Origin: Bacteroidales bacterium
Lineage (GTDB): Bacteria; Bacteroidota; Bacteroidia; Bacteroidales; WCHB1-69
Reading direction: 5' to 3'
DNA length: 6,092 nt
Assembly (NCBI GenBank): GCA_024400715.1
Contig: JAKSMH010000077.1
Coordinates: 1-6,092, forward strand
A program made the translations under genes and the position numbers. Under the pieces are notes generated by a model. The model saw nothing but the letters and a program-made list of their open reading frames with translations. It did not search any database and was not told the origin of the DNA. Below, one piece after another: positions 4,589-6,092 of this stretch (the first letter of the stretch is position 1; each line of letters starts with the position of its first letter).

Positions 4589-6092
4589 ATGAAAAACTTG
4601 GTTTTAGTACTTTTGTCTTTGTTGACTTTTTCTGCTTTCGGGCAGAGCATCATCAGCCAGATTGACTTGCAAGGCGATTCGCGTTATACAGGTCGTGGAA
4701 ATGCCGATGAAATTCTCCTTCGTGCGACGCTTTCCGTGAATGGGGGTGCATCCGACCAGTTCCAGTCTCTGACTCTCAACCTGTCGGGCACTACGGAGCT
4801 GTCCGACATCGCGACGCTGAAAGTTTATGGGACGACTGTGGATGCTTTTGACTCCCGACATCCCGAAAGTGCCACACTTCTCGGCACTGTCCAACCCGCC
4901 TCTGGCGACATTCTTTGTCCTTTGTCTGGCACGTTGACGGTAGGAACGTATTATCTGTGGATTACTGCCGACATTGCTGCTAACGCAGTTGAGGGGCATC
5001 ACGTGGATGTAGCCCTCAAGAGTGTTGCCACCGATTCGCAGACCTATACGCTGGAACAAGCCAACCCAGATGGTGACCGTGAGATTCTGTTGGCACGCAC
5101 CACGGTTTATAAACCCGGTGATTACAATTCCGTGGCCTACCGTATTCCCGCCGTCATCACGGCTCCTGATGGCAACCTCATTATTGCTACCGACAAGCGC
5201 AAATACAACGATGGAGACTTGCCGCAGGATATTGATATCCTTATCAACCGAAGTACCGACGGTGGTCACACTTGGTCAGAACCGCTGACGTTGGCTCAAG
5301 GAACGGGCGTGAACCACGGCTTTGGCGACTGCGCCTTGGTTCGTACCGATGACAATGGTGGTATGATGGCTGCTTTTGTGGGTGGCGTGGGGCTTTGGAA
5401 TTCCACAGCCAACAATCCGCAGCGTTCTTATATCAGCACCAGTCACGACAACGGAATCACCTGGTCGGCACCGCGCGACATCACCCATTATGTTTTCGGA
5501 GCCAACTGTGTCTATCCCGCTCACCGTAGTTGGATCAGCTCCTTCTTCGGTTCCGGCAACGGGCTGCGCACCTCCACCGGCCGCATAATGTGTGTGGCTG
5601 CCATCCGCGAAACTTCCGCCTACTCACTCAATGATTACGTCATATACTCTGACGACAACGGTGATACGTGGCAGTGTTCCGGACGTGCTTCGGTGGGCGG
5701 CGACGAAGCCAAGGTGGTGGAACTTGTCGATGGCAGAATCCTGATGAGCATTCGGCACGAAAACCGACGCTGGTACAATATTTCCGAAGACGGCGGCGTG
5801 ACGTGGCACCCCTATACTTCCACTTGGAACGATATAGTGGCACCTGCCTGCAATGGGGATATCATCCGTTATACGTCCGTTTATCAAGGGGCGGATCGCA
5901 ACCGTTTGCTGCACACCGTTCCATGCGGCACTGAACGCAAGGATGTGACGATGTACGTGAGTTACGACGAAGGCGAAACCTGGCCTGTGAGCAAGGTTCT
6001 CGTGCCTTATAGTTCCGCCTATTCTTCCGCCTGCATTTTACCTGATGGCACGATAGGATTCTATGTGGAAGAAACCTATCCCGGCGAATCGG
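4589..6092 (+). CDS. nanH: Secreted GH33 sialidase (exo-alpha-sialidase), 3' end beyond window
   Basis: The window holds the first 501 residues; the frame is open to the edge. The enzyme would release terminal sialic acid from host glycans, in the periplasm or outside the cell. Residues 1-18 are a signal peptide (cleavage likely at AFG-Q). Residues 20-165 match the N-terminal domain that precedes many Bacteroidota BNR sialidases. From residue 170 comes the six-bladed catalytic domain. The arginine triad is probably Arg185 (YRIP), Arg389 (SIRH) and Arg450 (TERKD). The acid/base Asp is probably 202 (TDKR), the Glu 373 (DEAKVVEL) and the Tyr nucleophile 478 (AYSS). Five Asp boxes (SxDxGxTW) lie at 222-229, 285-292, 354-361, 399-406 and 458-465. 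No key residue is missing. It is richer in G+C than the lipoprotein gene. The start is fixed by the signal peptide and the promoter at 4562. The symbol follows common Bacteroides usage. Linkage preference cannot be read. Confidence 0.93.
   Translation, partial: MKNLVLVLLSLLTFSAFGQSIISQIDLQGDSRYTGRGNADEILLRATLSVNGGASDQFQSLTLNLSGTTELSDIATLKVYGTTVDAFDSRHPESATLLGTVQPASGDILCPLSGTLTVGTYYLWITADIAANAVEGHHVDVALKSVATDSQTYTLEQANPDGDREILLARTTVYKPGDYNSVAYRIPAVITAPDGNLIIATDKRKYNDGDLPQDIDILINRSTDGGHTWSEPLTLAQGTGVNHGFGDCALVRTDDNGGMMAAFVGGVGLWNSTANNPQRSYISTSHDNGITWSAPRDITHYVFGANCVYPAHRSWISSFFGSGNGLRTSTGRIMCVAAIRETSAYSLNDYVIYSDDNGDTWQCSGRASVGGDEAKVVELVDGRILMSIRHENRRWYNISEDGGVTWHPYTSTWNDIVAPACNGDIIRYTSVYQGADRNRLLHTVPCGTERKDVTMYVSYDEGETWPVSKVLVPYSSAYSSACILPDGTIGFYVEETYPGES

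Noticed and set aside
4604..5269. Open frame of 221 codons on the - strand opposite the sialidase gene
   Set aside because: The + strand shows a signal peptide, the YRIP motif and an Asp box here; the antisense frame shows no domain and arises from G+C-rich third positions.

Overview
This window looks like chromosomal DNA from a member of the Bacteroidales (Bacteroidota). The evidence is: start codons without Shine-Dalgarno sequences and with A/T-rich upstream bases, three TAnnTTTG-type (-7) promoter boxes in the expected places, a lipoprotein carrying the Bacteroidales version of a fibronectin-III-like repeat, and a sialidase with the N-terminal domain typical of Bacteroidota BNR sialidases. 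I cannot name the genus.

Layout. Bases 1-251 are non-coding: a short GC-rich tract with small repeats, then an A-rich stretch and a promoter box. On the + strand follow a small lipoprotein gene (252-785) and, 12 bases later, a multi-span membrane protein gene (798-1490) that resembles the Mpv17/PMP22 family. They probably form one operon. It converges with a two-gene minus-strand operon (4159 down to 1508). The operon encodes a polar-amino-acid-type ABC importer reduced to two polypeptides: a lipid-anchored substrate-binding domain fused to the permease (2657-4159), and an ATPase with an extra C-terminal domain of about 120 residues (1508-2605). A hairpin at 1486-1512 contains both convergent stop codons and probably ends transcription from both sides.

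Bases 4160-4588 are a divergent intergenic region. They hold a minus-strand promoter box for the transporter, a 162-base set of nested inverted repeats (4320-4481), and a + strand promoter for the last gene. That gene (4589 to beyond 6092) is a secreted GH33 sialidase, complete at the 5' end and cut by the window edge. It is visibly richer in G+C than the lipoprotein gene.

Together the genes suggest a host-associated or glycan-foraging cell surface: a sialidase releasing sialic acid, and an importer for an amino acid or similar small polar solute. Nothing in the sequence shows that the sialidase and the importer act in one pathway. The points most worth a second look are the apparently permuted order of the binding-protein lobes in the fused permease, the degenerate RsbW/GHKL-like (or NIL-like) tail on the ATPase, the bacterial Mpv17-like protein, and the palindromic intergenic element. 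No tRNA, rRNA, CRISPR array, transposase or integrase was seen.
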